64,000 bases of DNA, taken from Silurus meridionalis. Lineage: Eukaryota > Chordata > Actinopteri > Siluriformes > Siluridae. The stretch spans positions 12,317,132 to 12,381,131 of the forward strand of contig NC_060885.1 in NCBI RefSeq assembly GCF_014805685.1, in the 5' to 3' direction. The translations under genes and the position numbers were made by a program. The notes under the pieces were generated by a model. That model was not told the origin of the DNA and searched no databases. It saw nothing but the letters and a program-made list of their open reading frames with translations. Shown piece after piece: positions 11,978 to 23,384 of this stretch; within the stretch, counting starts at the first letter, position 1, and every line of letters begins with the position of its first letter.

Positions 11978-14900
11978 GTAAGTCAGTTGTAAAACACTTG
12001 TATTTACAAAACTGACACTGGGTATGACTGATGATCAAGTCACTGAAGGCCTGGTTATTCTGTGGTTTTAGCAGCAGCATTAAAGGAACAATGATTTGTT
12101 ACATATTTGAATGACACGTTTGATTGCCTTTGCAAGGCGCACTATTCTGAGAATTCCTTTTACATAACTTTACACAGGCTGTCAATCTGATACACATCAA
12201 TTTGTATGCAAATCATCATGATAATGTGACGATATGCTGCCTGATTTCTAAGAACACCGAAATGATGACAGGATAATGACAGAGAAGATGAAACTCTATC
12301 GGGTTCTGTCAGATAGAGACACTTGACTGCTACAATCAAGCTTTTCCTGCTTTAGAAACTGACACTTGTGAACTCTGTAAAGCTGAAAATTTGTATGTCG
12401 ATTGTAACTTGGTACAATGACTAATTTTAGACTTTTTTTTTACTGCTGTTTGCACATTGATTAGCCTGTTAAAATAGAACTTTTTACCTTCAAGGTAATA
12501 AAATGTCACCATATATGGGCAAGGATTCCATCTCCTTGTTGCATTCAAGCTATGTACGTGTGTTCTTGGATGTCTTTGGATAGTAGAAGTAGAAGTAGTA
12601 GAATGTATAACAGTAGTTTGTGTGCCTGGGTAACACTGATACTTGCCTATTGCTGCCAGTTGGAGATGTGTGCCAGGTGTGCAGCTGGCTGTGGGCACCA
12701 GTGGGTGTTGTTTTGGGTAGGTTGGTGGCTGGCTGTGGTGTAGCGTGCCATGCACAGCTGAGGGGTGGCACCATTCCCAGAAATGCAGATTGAGCTTCTG
12801 CATCATACGGTTCCCGGGCACCCACTGAGCTATTGTATGAAGCTAACAGCAGGAAACAGACCGAAAGAGTTGCAAACTGACATTTTACAAGGCAGTGAGT
12901 GGTATACATTAGTGGTGGTGTTAAAATAAACTGGCCTAGTTTAAATCCCGTTGATAATACAATACAAGGCATGTGCGGTCTATGTATTATGTACACGATA
13001 AACATAAGAAACAACAGATGGGCTTTATGTTTGAAAATGATTGGTCTTAAAATTGCTTATAAGGATATGGCCACTGGTTTGTGGTCTTCTTAGGACATTC
13101 TAAAGATGCATGTAATGCTGACAGGTTTGGGCCTGGAACAAACATTTATTTCCATTGTACATGAATATAGTCCACTAGGCTGGTCTGTTTGCTCCTAAAA
13201 ATAAAGTACACTTAAGTACATACAGTATACAAGTAAACATTATGTACATGCATGACAGAATAAGGGCGGTATACTACTACTACTACTTAAATTAATTAGA
13301 TACACAAATTATTATGTTTTTCACTTACATGTAATCCACACATTTAATGTTGCCACATTTGTCATGGGTTGTAAAGTCAAAATGGAGTTTTTAATAATTT
13401 AAACACAAAATGCTTTATTTTAAATCCCAAAAAATAATTGATGCGCTCTCCCGGAAAGAACACATGGTCACAGAAAGATAAGCTGACCAAGCTTGTGTCA
13501 CTTTTTTTCAAATTTAAATGATTTATTTGGATACTTGAGATAAGCAATGTCTGTCATTAAGATGCATTTCCTTTTTATGGCTTTTTGAGTATATTTATGT
13601 CAGAGATTATCCCCTTCAAGCATGGCATTCCAGATCACCATAAGCAATCCAACTTGTCTGTCATCAGGTTTGAATACAAATGTGGTTCTCACTATGCACT
13701 CAAATTTTATGTATTAATATTCTATCAATGTACTATATCAATGGACCATTTGAGATAAAAAAAATATACTTGTACATTGTAAAAATGTTTGGATTTTATT
13801 CTCTATAAAAATGATCTCTGAAGCATAATCCATATGCCTATTTTGGGAACCAGATGTTTCGGTTAAAGTCCCACTGAACGTGTTTTCGTTATATTTTTTT
13901 GTTTTAAAGGTTGACTAGAATTTGTGCTAGATTTCAGTTGCATACTGTAGCACTGTGCAGTTGGAAGTATTTGCTTTGTATGCCACAACCAGGCTTCATG
14001 TAATCAAGGAAGCCTCCCACCTCAATTTCAGTACTCTCTGTATTCTCTAGTACATGCCTCCGCTATGCAGTTAAATGAAGATGAAAGTGAAAGGTTAGAA
14101 ATCAGAGAGGGATAGACGAACAGGTAGAAAAAGATGGAGAGATGAAGGGAGAGATTTCATTTATGTTGCATGAACACCACACTATGATCGGATTTGATAT
14201 GGAAATGTCAGAAAGCTGACAGCCAGGCTGCAGGAGTGAACTTTTGATTCAGTTCACACTCTCAGCTGAGACTTGGCTTCATGCCTGTGGTTTGATTGAC
14301 TGTGAAGGTACAAAATGAACCTTTCTTTAAGGCTTGGTTTCAACATTGCTAAAAGGGCTGCATAACATCTCTCAAACTCCATTGGGCTACATTAGTCTGT
14401 AAAACGGCAGGAATAATCATTGAATTATAAGTTGTTGTTCACTGACGTGATCTCAGTGAAAGCACAGTGCTATATGATTGCAGCCTGTTTTGAGGCACAT
14501 CAAATGACTCTCTATTTTTCTCTGTTCAGCTTTCTTGCTTTTTCTGTACAGTCTCGATACAGAAATGGAGTTCCAACAAGAAACAAGACTTTTAAGCACT
14601 TCACATTTAAGCCTAAATATTAACAATATCAATACAGAGAATAATGTTTGGGCAGAAAACAGACTCTCTTTGCTCTTCAAAGATAATCACAGTACTCTAA
14701 TTTTCAGTTTTGTGAAATGTCTTTAGAATAGCATTTCATTTGTAAATATTTATTCTGTTCTTTGTAGATCTAACCATTCACTAAATGTGAAATCATTTAA
14801 AATAAAAACTTGGACATAATATATGCTATACTAATAACCAGCAGTTTGTTTGCAATACAGCACACAGAAGAACATAATTCATAATTAAAGTACATTGACT

Positions 14901-15606
14901 TTTTCACATCTTCACACGTGTGTTTGTGCTGCACGCTTTACTGCCTGAATTTACAGTTTTATTAGCTTTACTATAGCCCTATCTGTATGGGATTAGTTTC
15001 AGCTGCTGAAACTCCTTACGTGTGATAAAACCCTTCTGTCTGGATGGCAATTAATTGAGCATCAGAGGGTGAATTTATGCTGGGTTGTTTTCTCTATGAA
15101 CTCATGATTTTAACAGACTAGGCCATATCACATGAGGTATTATTTATTTGGCAGCATGTAAAGTTAAATGATTAAATAATTTTTATTTATTAATTTATAT
15201 ATATATAAAAAAAGAACTAAACAGAAGGGCAGATGTGTGACAAAGTCCTACCAATTTGAGTCTTGGAGTTTATACCAGTTATAAACAGATAGAATTCATA
15301 AAGTATATTTTGCTTAAACATTTACTGCCCTTAGACTACTATTTAGAAGTAACTGGTTTTCTGTTCTTTGATCACTACAAGGAAACACGTGGAATTGGTA
15401 GAATAGTAATCGCACATATGCAGAGATTTGCTCGAGTATTCATTTAAGGATATGCATGAATTAAGAAAAAACCTTATTTGTAGGCTTTCTGTTTTTTTAT
15501 TATGCTGGGTTATTTTGTATGATACAAGAGAAAAATGTGAAGACCTTCTGCATCGGAGATTAGGCTCAACTGTGATTCAACAGATTACCCCACATCTCCT
15601 GCACGG

Positions 15607-15610
<4 letters not shown>

Positions 15611-15667
<57 letters not shown>
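15611..15667. repeat. (CA)n microsatellite
   Basis: A nearly pure CA run in intron 1, followed by interrupted CA units to about 15681. Confidence 0.95.
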
Positions 15668-15674
<7 letters not shown>

Positions 15675-15885
15675 ACAAACACTTTTTTTTGTTTCTCTCT
15701 TCTCTCTAATTGTTAGTCTGGGTCTGTGACTGCACCGCTATTGTATCTCACTGGGAGCCATACACTCGGGGTAATTATGCATGGGTGACTGCTCACACTG
15801 GCACTGCAATTAAACAAAGCAACAACAGCATGGGACGCTGGCACACAGGTTGGCTGTGATGGATGTTTATGTGTGTTTATGTAGA

Positions 15886-15921
<36 letters not shown>
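15886..15921. repeat. (GT)n microsatellite followed by GA-rich tract
   Basis: A GT run with one early interruption, followed by a purine-rich GA stretch to about 15950. Confidence 0.9.
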
Positions 15922-16164
15922 AGAAAGACAGAGAGAGAAAGAGAGAGATTCAAACACAGCTCTTGCTTTCAGTAATGGAAATTCTTTGATGCAACTCTTC
16001 ATTTCCTGATACCTTAACAGCAATTAGGTTTACAGATTAAAAAAAAAAAAAAAAAGATAAAAGTTAAAAATAAAGATGAGTAGATTAGAGAGCTGAGAAT
16101 TAAAATGCAGGTCTTTCCTAGTTTCTAACAGAAACCCAGTACACAGATTAACATTCAAACAGAA

Positions 16165-16320
16165 ATGGGAAGTGATGAAGTACAAATACGTTGTTACTGT
16201 ACTTACATAGATTTTCTGGTATCAGTACTTTACTTCACTATTTATTTTCACTTAAATTTTGACACAAATATCTGTACTTACTACTTCTTACATTTTCAAA
16301 CTAGGCTCGTTAATTAAAGT
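16165..16320 (+). repeat. Interspersed fish repeat (possibly hAT-derived MITE fragment)
   Basis: Blocks such as 'gatgaagtacaaatacgttg', 'ttactgtacttacatagatt', 'agtactttacttcacta', 'atatctgtacttactacttc' and 'ttacattttcaaactaggct' match, from memory, a very common teleost short repeat. It has no coding content. The class assignment is uncertain. Confidence 0.5.
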
Positions 16321-16598
16321 AAAAAGATAAGAAATTATTTATTAGTACATCTTTCTGAGGTATACGAGAAAGTATTTGTGTTTAAAGGCTAAGACTTAAG
16401 AATGAATTAATAAAAAAAATAATAATAAAAATACCAAGCTGAATAGCATAACCTTAATCTGAATATGACCAATTTCCTCATGTAAATATCAACATACTTT
16501 TATAAATTAAGTAACCAATTCCACAACCAATATGATGTGCATTACGTCTCTGTACATCTTCCTATGAGTGACAAGATGTCTGTTTCTGATGTTTGCAG

Positions 16599-16773
16599 TA
16601 GTAACGTGACTCACATTGTGGCAGAGGACAATCCAGCACATGAGCTCTGGCCATGGTTACAGGAACAGGGCATTGAAAACCTGAGCAAAATGAATGTGCT
16701 GGACATCACCTGGTTTACACAGAGCATGAGAGCTGGCAGGCCCCTTCCTGTGGAGACAGAACATTGGATACAA
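16599..16773 (+). CDS. dntt: TdT exon 2: second half of BRCT domain
   Basis: The acceptor is 'gtttgcag' ending at 16598 and the donor is GTGAGT at 16774. The exon completes Ser65 and encodes residues 66-123. It contains VTHIVAEDN (about 68-76), the hydrophobic LWPWLQEQ helix, and the BRCT signature tryptophan in LDITWFTQSMRAGRP (Trp103). The BRCT domain of TdT and Pol mu mediates recruitment to the Ku/XRCC4-ligase IV end-joining machinery. The end phase is 0, matching the human DNTT exon structure as I recall it. The donor is followed by a short GT run starting about 17 nt into intron 2. Confidence 0.9.
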
Positions 16774-17946
16774 GTGAGTACACTTTTGTGTGTGTGTGTG
16801 AAAGAGAAAAGGTCTGGGGACCACATTAGCATGATAATGGTACAGTTGTGAACTTGCATAGATAAACACTGGGTGGTGCTATAAGTCTAAATGGTTGTAC
16901 TGAATATACATTTAACATCTGGTTCTGGCAATATAACAATAACATTGCAAAAGTGATAAATAAATAATACAGCATATGAAAAAAATGGGAAGAATGAGAG
17001 AGTCCTTTGTACATATTCTGCATGGTAATCATGAAGTTCATAATCATCCATTCTTTCCAAAGGACAGAACCATGAGCATAAATAATTGAACAGATGAATA
17101 TTCTCAGTGCTGCCTCCTTGATATAAGATTAAATCATTTTGGATGATCAATTTGCATACAAAGCTCATAGTGAACAATTAGACTATACTGCATTATTCAT
17201 TAACAACAATTTTGCTAAGGCTGTGTGGAGAAACGACCCTTTTTTCTTTAGTGCTCTTCACTCCTGCTTACCACTTAGACCTGGAGAACTCTGGGAGACT
17301 TGAAGTACCTGAATGGTTCAGTCATACTGTCAGATACTGTGTCGGAAAGCGGGTTTATCTGGGCTTTGGGAAATAAAAGGATGCATTTCCTGTGTTGGCT
17401 GTAACATCACGCCGCCTCATCTTTGCTACCTGACAGCTGTAGAGTGATGGGCAATATTGTGCCAAATAGACCCATCAGTGCAGAGCCTGGGCTCGTAGCA
17501 CCTCACTAACTGATGCTAAAGATATTTATTAAAGACATTCCTCTGCTCTGGAAGGAACTTCTATGATCTGCTCAAAAAAATAAAGAAATATGCCACCTGA
17601 TTCCGGAGACCAATCAATCTCACTTCTACCTTCAGCAGACAGTATATAAGCTTCATCTCACAGAAAAGCCTGAATCTTCTCTGGATCGCCATAAGGTTAT
17701 ACGTGGGGATATGGCCTTTGTCTTTTTTGCTATTTTAGCCTTTATAGATCGAAGGTATCTACAGTAGATGATGTGTTTTTTTTAGATTGAGAGACCACCA
17801 TCATCATTACTAAGCATTTTATTCTCATCAGGGTCATCGTGTTGCCTGTTCTGATAACAGTGGATGTGAGGTAGGTATACACTCTGGATGCGACACCAGT
17901 TTATTGCAGCACATACATTAGCCCAGGTGGTTGATACACTAAAGTA

Positions 17947-19238
17947 CAACCCCATTAAGGAAAGCTTAGGAAAAAAAGTTAAATGTAAATAAAAACACAA
18001 ACCTATATTTTATTCAGAATATAACAAAGAAAACGTTTAACATGTGTTTAAACCGGTGTGTTTAAACCGGTGTGTTAAAGTGGCATTTAAAGGGGGAAAA
18101 AAGTAGATTTCGAATTTGCTTGCTGCGACACATTTAAAAAAATTGTGACATCTTCTCTATTGTTGTTACAGTTGTCCTATTTTTGTCTTATATAACATAT
18201 AACTTTCATGATGTGCCAAATGTTTTTAAATGGTAAATGGTCTGTAATGTAGGCAGGCCAGTTCAGCACATGGCCTCTTCTATTACAAGGCTATGATGTT
18301 ATACAAGATATAAAATGAAATCTGCAAGGCCTTCTCTGGAAAAGAATATGTTGCACTGAATCTTTTCAGCAATGATGGTGCCTTTCCAGATGTGCAAGCT
18401 GCCCATTCCATAAGCAGAAATGCACCTCATCAGAGATGCAGGCTTTTGAACCGACTGCTGATGATAACCTGTATGGTCTTTAGTCCAGAGGATGGAGTGC
18501 CTATGGTTTTCAAAAAGAATTTTGAGTTTTTTTGCCTGACCACAAAACAGTTTTTCATTTACTTCCGACTATTATAATGAGCTTTGGCTCAAAAAACACG
18601 GCAGTGTTTCTGGATCTTATTCACATATGTCAACTTTTTGCATGATAGAGTTTAACCTGCATTTGTGGATGATACAATGAACTGTGTTCACAGGCAATGG
18701 ATTCTGGAGGTGGTTCTAAACCCATGCAGTGATTTCCATTACAGAATCATGCCTGTTTTTGAAGCCTGAGGGTTCGAAGATCATAGACATCCAGTACTGA
18801 ATTTTGTCCGTGATCTTGCACACCGAGATTTCACCAGATTCTTTGCTTTAGATGATGAGATATTCAGGTCTTCACAGTTCGATGCTAAGGAACATTATTG
18901 TGAAATTGTTTCACAATTTGTAGATGCTGTTTTTTGTGCAGATTGGTAAACCTTTGCCCATCTTTACTTAAGAGAGATTCTGTTTCTTATATATTCTTCT
19001 CTGCTTCTCAGGTTACTGGCCTGTTGCCAATTAACCTAAATAGTTGCATAATAATTACTAAAATAAACTAAATAAATAATTACTCTATTTTAGTTATTAC
19101 CCCTTACTTAAAGTTGTGTTTTTCTTTAGTTTAATATGATATGTTTTTCATGCTCTATTGTAAATAAAATATAGGCTTTTGTAATTTGCAAATTCTGTTT
19201 TTATTTACATCTTTTCCCAGTGTCCCAGTGTCTTGCAT
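17947..19238 (-). mobile_element. Decayed TIR DNA transposon, probable transposase remnant on minus strand
   Basis: The left end begins 'caaccccattaagg', followed by 'gttaaatgtaaataaaaaca' and 'cctatattttattcag'. The right part ends with the near-mirror 'tctgtttttatttacatc'. This arrangement resembles a widespread fish DNA transposon that starts CAACCCC and is preceded by TA. The interior (about 18300-18960) reads as the reverse complement of a transposase gene that is broken by stops and frameshifts. The right terminal repeat is badly eroded, so the right limit is approximate. I do not assign a superfamily. Confidence 0.6.
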
Positions 19239-20534
19239 ACCAAAGGTTATAAGCAATTTTGTACTTTCCAAAAAGGTATGCAAGAGATAGAGCAAGAGTA
19301 GCTGAGGGTACAAAGGCAAAGGCATCTGTACTCAAGTTTTTTTTTTTTACTTTTCATAAATTAAAGCCTAAAAAAAAAAAAAAGGAAAATTTTTTATCCT
19401 ACATTGACATTCAGCCTTCGTGTCCACTTGGAGAAAAAGAGGGCAGAATATTATGCTGGGAAGTGGCAATGTGTATACTAGAAAGAAATGATCCCCAGCA
19501 GTGTGTCGAAGGCCTTTGGCTAAAGGTGCTCTTGGATATCACATTGTGAAGGGATCGCCAGAATTGTTTAGAACACTCTCCAAAGCTGCTATCATCATCT
19601 TTTTTTCGATCGGCCTCCAGTGAGTTTAGACAGTGCTGTGATGGCTCTTGCCTTCCTGAAGCGGTTGGTATCCCCTGCAGTGTTGTTGCTCCCTCAGCAG
19701 GCCATGGCATAAAGATAACACACAATGGACTGACAGTAGCCTGCTGCACACATTGAAAAACTGGAGACTTCTTAGAAAGAAAATTCTTCTTTGGCCTTTA
19801 GTGTACAGCGCATTAGTGTTGTCATTCCACTGCAGTCTGTTGTTCACCCTGGTACATAGACAATGTTTGGTATAACTTTATAACCGCACAAGGCACTCAG
19901 TATACCACAAGGCATTCGAAATACTGTAATACTCCACTCAATAAGCTCGAACAAACAACTAGGAAAATAATATCTAACCTTAAAGGACAACATGTTACTC
20001 ACGTCTCAGCGCTTGAATGGAGCCAGTGTGTATTGTCTACTGCACTTCAGCAAAGAACTCAAATGTATCATGGACAGCAGTGCAGATATTTACAGTAGCT
20101 TATTATTTAAAGTTACTTTATTTAATAAGCCTTTAAATACAATAATATAGCTTATAAACTTGATAATCATGATATTGTGTAGCAGTTTAACATTTTTGTA
20201 GCAATTGAATACCATGCCATTTTATTCTGTGTATAATTAACTTTTGATTGGTTTTATTGGCAACAAAAGAAATGTATAATTACAATTAATTGTCAAATAT
20301 AACTTCATTAAAAGTCCCACTTTAATCTAGTTTGCAAATGCATATATTCCAACTTCCTGTACAATTACTTTGAAATATTGGAGAGCTAGTTTGGAATCCT
20401 TGAATGCCCTGAATGAAAGAAAAAAATGAACATAAAATGTTTTAGTAAAGTGTTGCACATGTTCTACAATGTACTTTGATATAGCTTCTATGGCTTCCAA
20501 AAGTGCACTGGAGAGATTCAACTTAATTCAGTCG

Positions 20535-20740
20535 ACATTGTACCAAAGCAGCTTTACAGAGATAAAGAAGTTATTAACTTATATATGAAATATATATGAA
20601 AAATATAGGCCTATAAGTAAGGGAACCCTGTAAGGGAATCTTACAGTACATAGAAAAACCTATAGTAAAAAATTATAAAATTGAAAATTTATATTTTGAA
20701 TCTTTTTATTTCTGTAAAGCTGCTTTGTGACTGAACAAAA
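20535..20740. repeat. Short repeat with inverted ends
   Basis: It begins with 'aaagcagctttacagag' and closes with 'ctgtaaagctgctttgtgac', an inverted pair about 180 bp apart enclosing an AT-rich interior with no coding capacity. The right-end motif is common at the 3' ends of a dispersed teleost repeat, and a related end occurs at about 21445-21470. Confidence 0.6.
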
Positions 20741-21234
20741 AATTAAATTAAATGAATCTATTCTCTAAGCCCTTAGGTGTGCTGTGGATAATTATTCAGA
20801 AATTGTGGAGTGACCACTCCTATAAGCATAGACACATTTTACCATAGGACAAAGATGACCTGTAAGAATAAGTTTGTCTTGATTTGTAATAACTTTTTTC
20901 TTTTTTAATTTGCCAAATGTATAAAAAATATATCAGCAAATGCAATAGCAGAAGAAAGCCACCGTTTTTTCATGTACCTGACCCTTTACAACAGAGGATT
21001 TCCTTTTTAAAAACAGTTCCATCTAAGTTTTTTAGACAGCTATAACTGTAGAACTGCCAAGAACTCTTGATCCATTTTTTTTCTTCCAGCAATTACTATA
21101 ATGGCTTTAGGACTACAATTGCTATGAAGAATTTTGCACTCAAGTCTAAAAAAATTGAATTCATGTTTGAACTATAATTAATTTACTGCTTACACAATTG
21201 CCAATTTTTTTTTTTACATTTTGTACACTGTTAT

Positions 21235-21510
21235 AGACGGGATAACATTTGCAATCAGGTGTCACCAAAATTAGAATAGGCTTCCATCGGAGTCTGGCTA
21301 CTCTCAAGGTTTCTTCTACATGATGTCTCAGGGAATTATTTTCTTGCCACCAGTGCCCCTATCTCACTCATTAGGGATACTTTTGAGAAGGAAAATTTAT
21401 GTATTTAAACAAGTAAATAAGTACATCATGAATCCATATATTTCTATAAAGCTATTTTGTAACAGTATTCATCGTTAATAGCACGTTAATAAAATTGTAT
21501 TGGATTGAGG
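21235..21510 (+). repeat. Interspersed repeat related to the 20535-20740 family
   Basis: Blocks 'gagtctggctactctcaagg', 'tttcttctacatgatgtctc', 'ttcttgccaccagtg', 'tcattagggatac' and 'tttctataaagctattttgt' follow the order of a common teleost dispersed repeat that I recall. The final block is a diverged version of the right end of 20535-20740. It is non-coding. Confidence 0.55.
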
Positions 21511-22322
21511 TGAATTTGTAAGAGTATAATTTTGCTTGTCAGTATTGAAAAAGTGTATGTCTCTGGTGAACCTTTAAACTTGTATGAGAAAGGAAAGATA
21601 CTGTGACCTTACTACATAAAGCTCAAATTGTTTTATAAAGTGTGTCTAAAGTAAAAACAACCAAAATAACTATCTAGTTGAACCAGTATTTTGATATTTG
21701 TTAAGTTATATTTTAGTGTTAAATATTTAAGTATATATTTTTTAAACTGCTAATCCAAAAGAATCTTTTGTTGTGTTTTTGGGGCATAAAAAAATCACCT
21801 TTGTAGCAACTCTTGAAATGTTCAGTAAGCCAGTGATAATCCTTTCTGCTCTTCTAATGCCCAAGGAAGCAAAACTCAAACAAGCTATATAGAACAGTAT
21901 TCACAGCTTTTATTTTTTCTATTATAGATTCTTCTCACTTTAAAGAAAAAAGCACAGTACACTAAGGCGTGAATAAGAACGGATAAAAAAAATACATTCA
22001 GTAAAATTGCCTGTGTGATCACAGCTGACTTTTCCCCAGGCGCTTATCCTGCTCTGCAAAATACCACAGTGTTCATTTACCTGCTCCGCTCTTCTCTTTG
22101 TGAAGTACAAGCTGTCTTTTTAACGAAGGATGTGTCTGTGGTATGGGCAAAGACTTGGATGTAGTGAGACCTGAAGGCCTACCTTGTGTGCCTTCCTTAG
22201 CTCCAATCAATCATGGTCTGAGAGAGACAGACGAAGGCAAGGTCAGACTCAGAAGGGATGTGACCCCATAACCCCGTCAGTCTGTGGGCTGTGATCTCAT
22301 TAACCTAAATGGACACAGCTTA

Positions 22323-22325
<3 letters not shown>

Positions 22326-22377
<52 letters not shown>
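22326..22377. repeat. (GT)n microsatellite
   Basis: 26 uninterrupted GT units. The apparent coding frames across it are low-complexity artefacts. Confidence 0.95.
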
Positions 22378-22381
<4 letters not shown>

Positions 22382-22866
22382 TATTATCCTTGGCACGTGT
22401 TCTCCTAACCTGCATTTGGTACTCGAGCCCCACACACCTGTACACAAATGTGAGCATGACAGAAGACAAAAATATTTATCATACACTTTAAAGATATTAT
22501 TATGGCAAGGTAAAAGTGACCCAGTTGCGATACCAGCAGCAAGTGTCAATTTAGAGTCAGCAAATATGCACACAATTATAGTATTTAATTCTTCTGCGAA
22601 TGAAAGTGAACTCTATGGGTTATTAATGAATGTGGCTTTAATAATAATGCTTTTTGACAGGTTTTTCTGGTCTGAGGAAGTAATGGAAAACTTGATTACA
22701 TGCAAGTCATCTCTAATAGGCAGCTGCAACATTCAATAAATTCTTACGCATATAACAAATAATGGATTTTTTTTTATTGCAGGACACTCTCTAAAACTGT
22801 ATAATTTATAATTACTGAGACTTTTTAAATGAATGTTTGCTGTTATGCATCACCCACATACTGTAG

Positions 22867-23350
22867 CAGTGGCAGGCGGTCAGGGCCAGCAAAGCCTTCT
22901 CTGCTGGCCTAAACACTATCAGAAGCACTGACCTACATTTACAACCTTAATTCTAATATTTGTTCCATGAAATTTTATCAATTTATTTCCAACAGTTTAT
23001 TCTCTTCATTTCGTAGCATTTCTCCCTGCTGCACTGCTTCCAGTACGTGTTTGTAAATGTTAGATTTTTTGTCCAATCAGATTTCAGCCTCTATGTGCTG
23101 CCATGTCAATTTAATCTGCCAAGGGCTGTCAAAGTTTGTACTGCTTGGCTTTTTACCCTAGTCTCCTTAAGAAATAGGTCTGTTTCTTTAACCAATCAGA
23201 TTTCATATCGAAAGCTAGCTGGCCAAGAATAGCGTCAGCAATTTTCCATCCTCTGATTGGTTGGTCAGAGGGAAACTGTTACAGCCAAGTTCGACTGGCA
23301 AAACACGTCCGTAGCGCGCTGCAAACATCAATATAATAAAATTTACATTT
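22867..23350 (-). mobile_element. hAT-family element, copy B, inverted, one end only
   Basis: It starts 'cagtggcaggcggtcagggc', the reverse complement of the right end of copy C at 28290. Reading inward, 'gggccagcaaagcc', 'cagaagcactgacctacat', 'actgcttccagta', 'ttgtccaatcagattt', 'accaatcagatttca', 'ctctgattggttggtcag' and 'cagccaagttcgactggcaa' match copy C in reverse order. Homology fades near 23350, where LINE sequence begins. The other terminal repeat was not found on the far side of the LINE, so this copy is truncated. Confidence 0.8.
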
Positions 23351-23384
23351 ACAATACTTGCATTATAACCAAACATAGAGTTGC

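Larger units (their letters stand above)
11978..16598 (+). other. dntt intron 1
   Basis: A 4.6-kb GT-AG intron. It contains a CA microsatellite (15611-15667), a GT microsatellite (about 15886-15921), a homopolymer A run near 16041-16055 and a short repeat at 16165-16320. I see no gene on either strand. The 161-residue minus-strand open frame at 12336-12821 has no recognisable domain. Confidence 0.8.

Noticed and set aside
12336..12821. 161-codon minus-strand open frame
   Set aside because: It lies inside intron 1 with no recognisable domain, low-complexity Thr/Ser stretches and a competing open frame on the same strand. There is no sign of coding bias.
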